From Kitasatospora sp. NBC_01287 (GTDB lineage Bacteria; Actinomycetota; Actinomycetes; Streptomycetales; Streptomycetaceae), in assembly GCF_026340565.1 (NCBI RefSeq), contig NZ_JAPEPB010000001.1, positions 6,174,001-6,238,000 of the forward strand: a DNA stretch of 64,000 nucleotides. Reading direction: 5' to 3'. Below are positions 63,463 to 64,000 of the stretch, in pieces (position 1 is the stretch's first letter; every line of letters begins with the position of its first letter). Below the pieces are notes generated by a model. It was not told the origin of the DNA. It worked only from the letters and a program-made list of their open reading frames with translations, and made no database searches. The position numbers and the translations under genes are program-made.

Positions 63463-64000
63463 TCAGGCGGCGGCGCGGCAGACCGCCTCGGCCAACTCGG
63501 CCGCGTAGGCGTCGGTGAGCCGGCCGGGCCCGAAGAGCAGCCCGTACCAGAGCGGCGCGTAGACCAGATCGATCAGGAAGGCGTCGTCCGGGTGCCCGAC
63601 CTCGCCGCGCGTCCGGCCGCGGGCCAGTAGCTCGCCGACCACCGCGCGGCGGGGCGCGATGAGCTCCTCCCACATCCGGCGGGTGAACTCCTCGTCCTGC
63701 AGCGCCTCGGCGGCCAGCGCCCGGTTCAGCGTCCCGGCCACGCCCTGCGCGCTGCGGAAGGTCGCGGTCAGCAGCTCGCCCAGGTCGCCGCGGAGGCTGC
63801 CGGTGTCGGGGGCCGGCAACTCGACGGCGGCGAAACCGACCTGCACCTCCAGCACCACCTCGCCCTTGCCGCGGTAGCGCCGGTAGACGGTCTGCTTGGA
63901 GACACCGCTGCGAGCGGCGATGCCCTCCATGCTCAGGCCGCGGTAGCCGTTCTCGTCGACGAGCTCGACGGCCGCCCGGCGGATGGCGTCATCGACTGCG
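63463..64000 (-). CDS. TetR-family regulator (5' end cut by the window)
   Basis: The frame stays open to the right edge. It carries DDAIRRAAVELVDENGYRGLSMEGIAARSGVSKQTVYRRYRGKGE, a standard TetR HTH, and a C-terminal domain with YAPLWYGLLFGPGRLTDAYAAELAEAV, as in TetR_C_33 proteins. About 10-20 N-terminal residues are probably missing. The regulated gene is outside the window. Confidence 0.9.
   Translation of the reverse strand, partial: AVDDAIRRAAVELVDENGYRGLSMEGIAARSGVSKQTVYRRYRGKGEVVLEVQVGFAAVELPAPDTGSLRGDLGELLTATFRSAQGVAGTLNRALAAEALQDEEFTRRMWEELIAPRRAVVGELLARGRTRGEVGHPDDAFLIDLVYAPLWYGLLFGPGRLTDAYAAELAEAVCRAAA

Overview
The window is high-GC actinobacterial DNA, almost certainly from the Streptomycetaceae (Streptomyces or Kitasatospora type). 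The evidence is the strong third-position GC bias, frequent GTG/TTG and leaderless starts, a four-leucine leuA leader peptide, WhiJ-type XRE/DUF5753/DUF397/DUF6879 regulators, an RNase Sa-type RNase and a protealysin/emfourin pair. From memory, the order of housekeeping genes (rnz, phoH, ybeY, corC-like, era, leuA, terB-like, recO, uppS, zur-znuBCA, glyS, dusB, ppdK) follows the Streptomyces coelicolor chromosome arrangement. I see no rRNA, tRNA, CRISPR array, transposase, phage or plasmid gene.

Layout. 1-5.4 kb: the end of a tricorn-like protease, then HIT, RNase Z, PhoH, YbeY and a CBS/CorC membrane protein, all forward. 5.4-12.8 kb: an accessory insert with an MFS exporter divergent from an MmyB-type regulator, a GNAT-like protein, a 38-residue peptide gene and a cluster of WhiJ-type genes in which one DUF6879 module is split over two genes and a second is fused. 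Beside them is a regulator that carries HTH, DUF5753 and DUF397 in one chain. This is the most unusual part of the window. 12.8-14.4 kb: a deaminase-fold protein without zinc ligands, a small membrane protein and Era. 14.4-19.8 kb: a LysR/EamA divergon, a lone M16 peptidase with a leaderless promoter, and an M4 protease with its emfourin inhibitor. 19.8-25.3 kb: leuA behind a transcription attenuator, a DUF6247-type gene pair, a TerB-like protein, RecO and UppS. 25.3-30.1 kb: the zinc-uptake locus zur/znuB/znuC/znuA with two Zur-box-like sites, then glyS.

30.1-53.5 kb is a long accessory stretch. It holds NADAR and methyltransferase genes and several exporters paired with divergent regulators (MFS/HTH, MATE/PadR, LysR/MFS). 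It also has a HEAT-like protein, LysE, an orphan DUF397, a secreted beta-lactamase-fold hydrolase, a TetR-SDR unit, a frameshifted VanZ-like gene, an S53 peptidase, a MerR-methyltransferase fusion, a DUF2087 protein, a secreted GH5 enzyme and a histidine kinase/response regulator/DUF4097 operon. 53.5-64 kb returns to core genes (dusB, ppdK), followed by an RNase Sa homologue, an AbiEi-like/endonuclease-fold protein, a GNAT acetyltransferase, a PAC2 protein, an SGNH lipoprotein and a TetR regulator cut by the window end.

Themes: exporters sit back to back with their likely repressors, and four of these intergenic regions carry long palindromes. Short tandem repeats (8, 9, 11, 13 and 21 bp) lie just after several stop codons. 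Starts were chosen from Shine-Dalgarno spacing, overlap with the preceding gene, or promoter-to-start distance; doubtful ones are marked. All family names come from reading motifs by eye; no database search was run.
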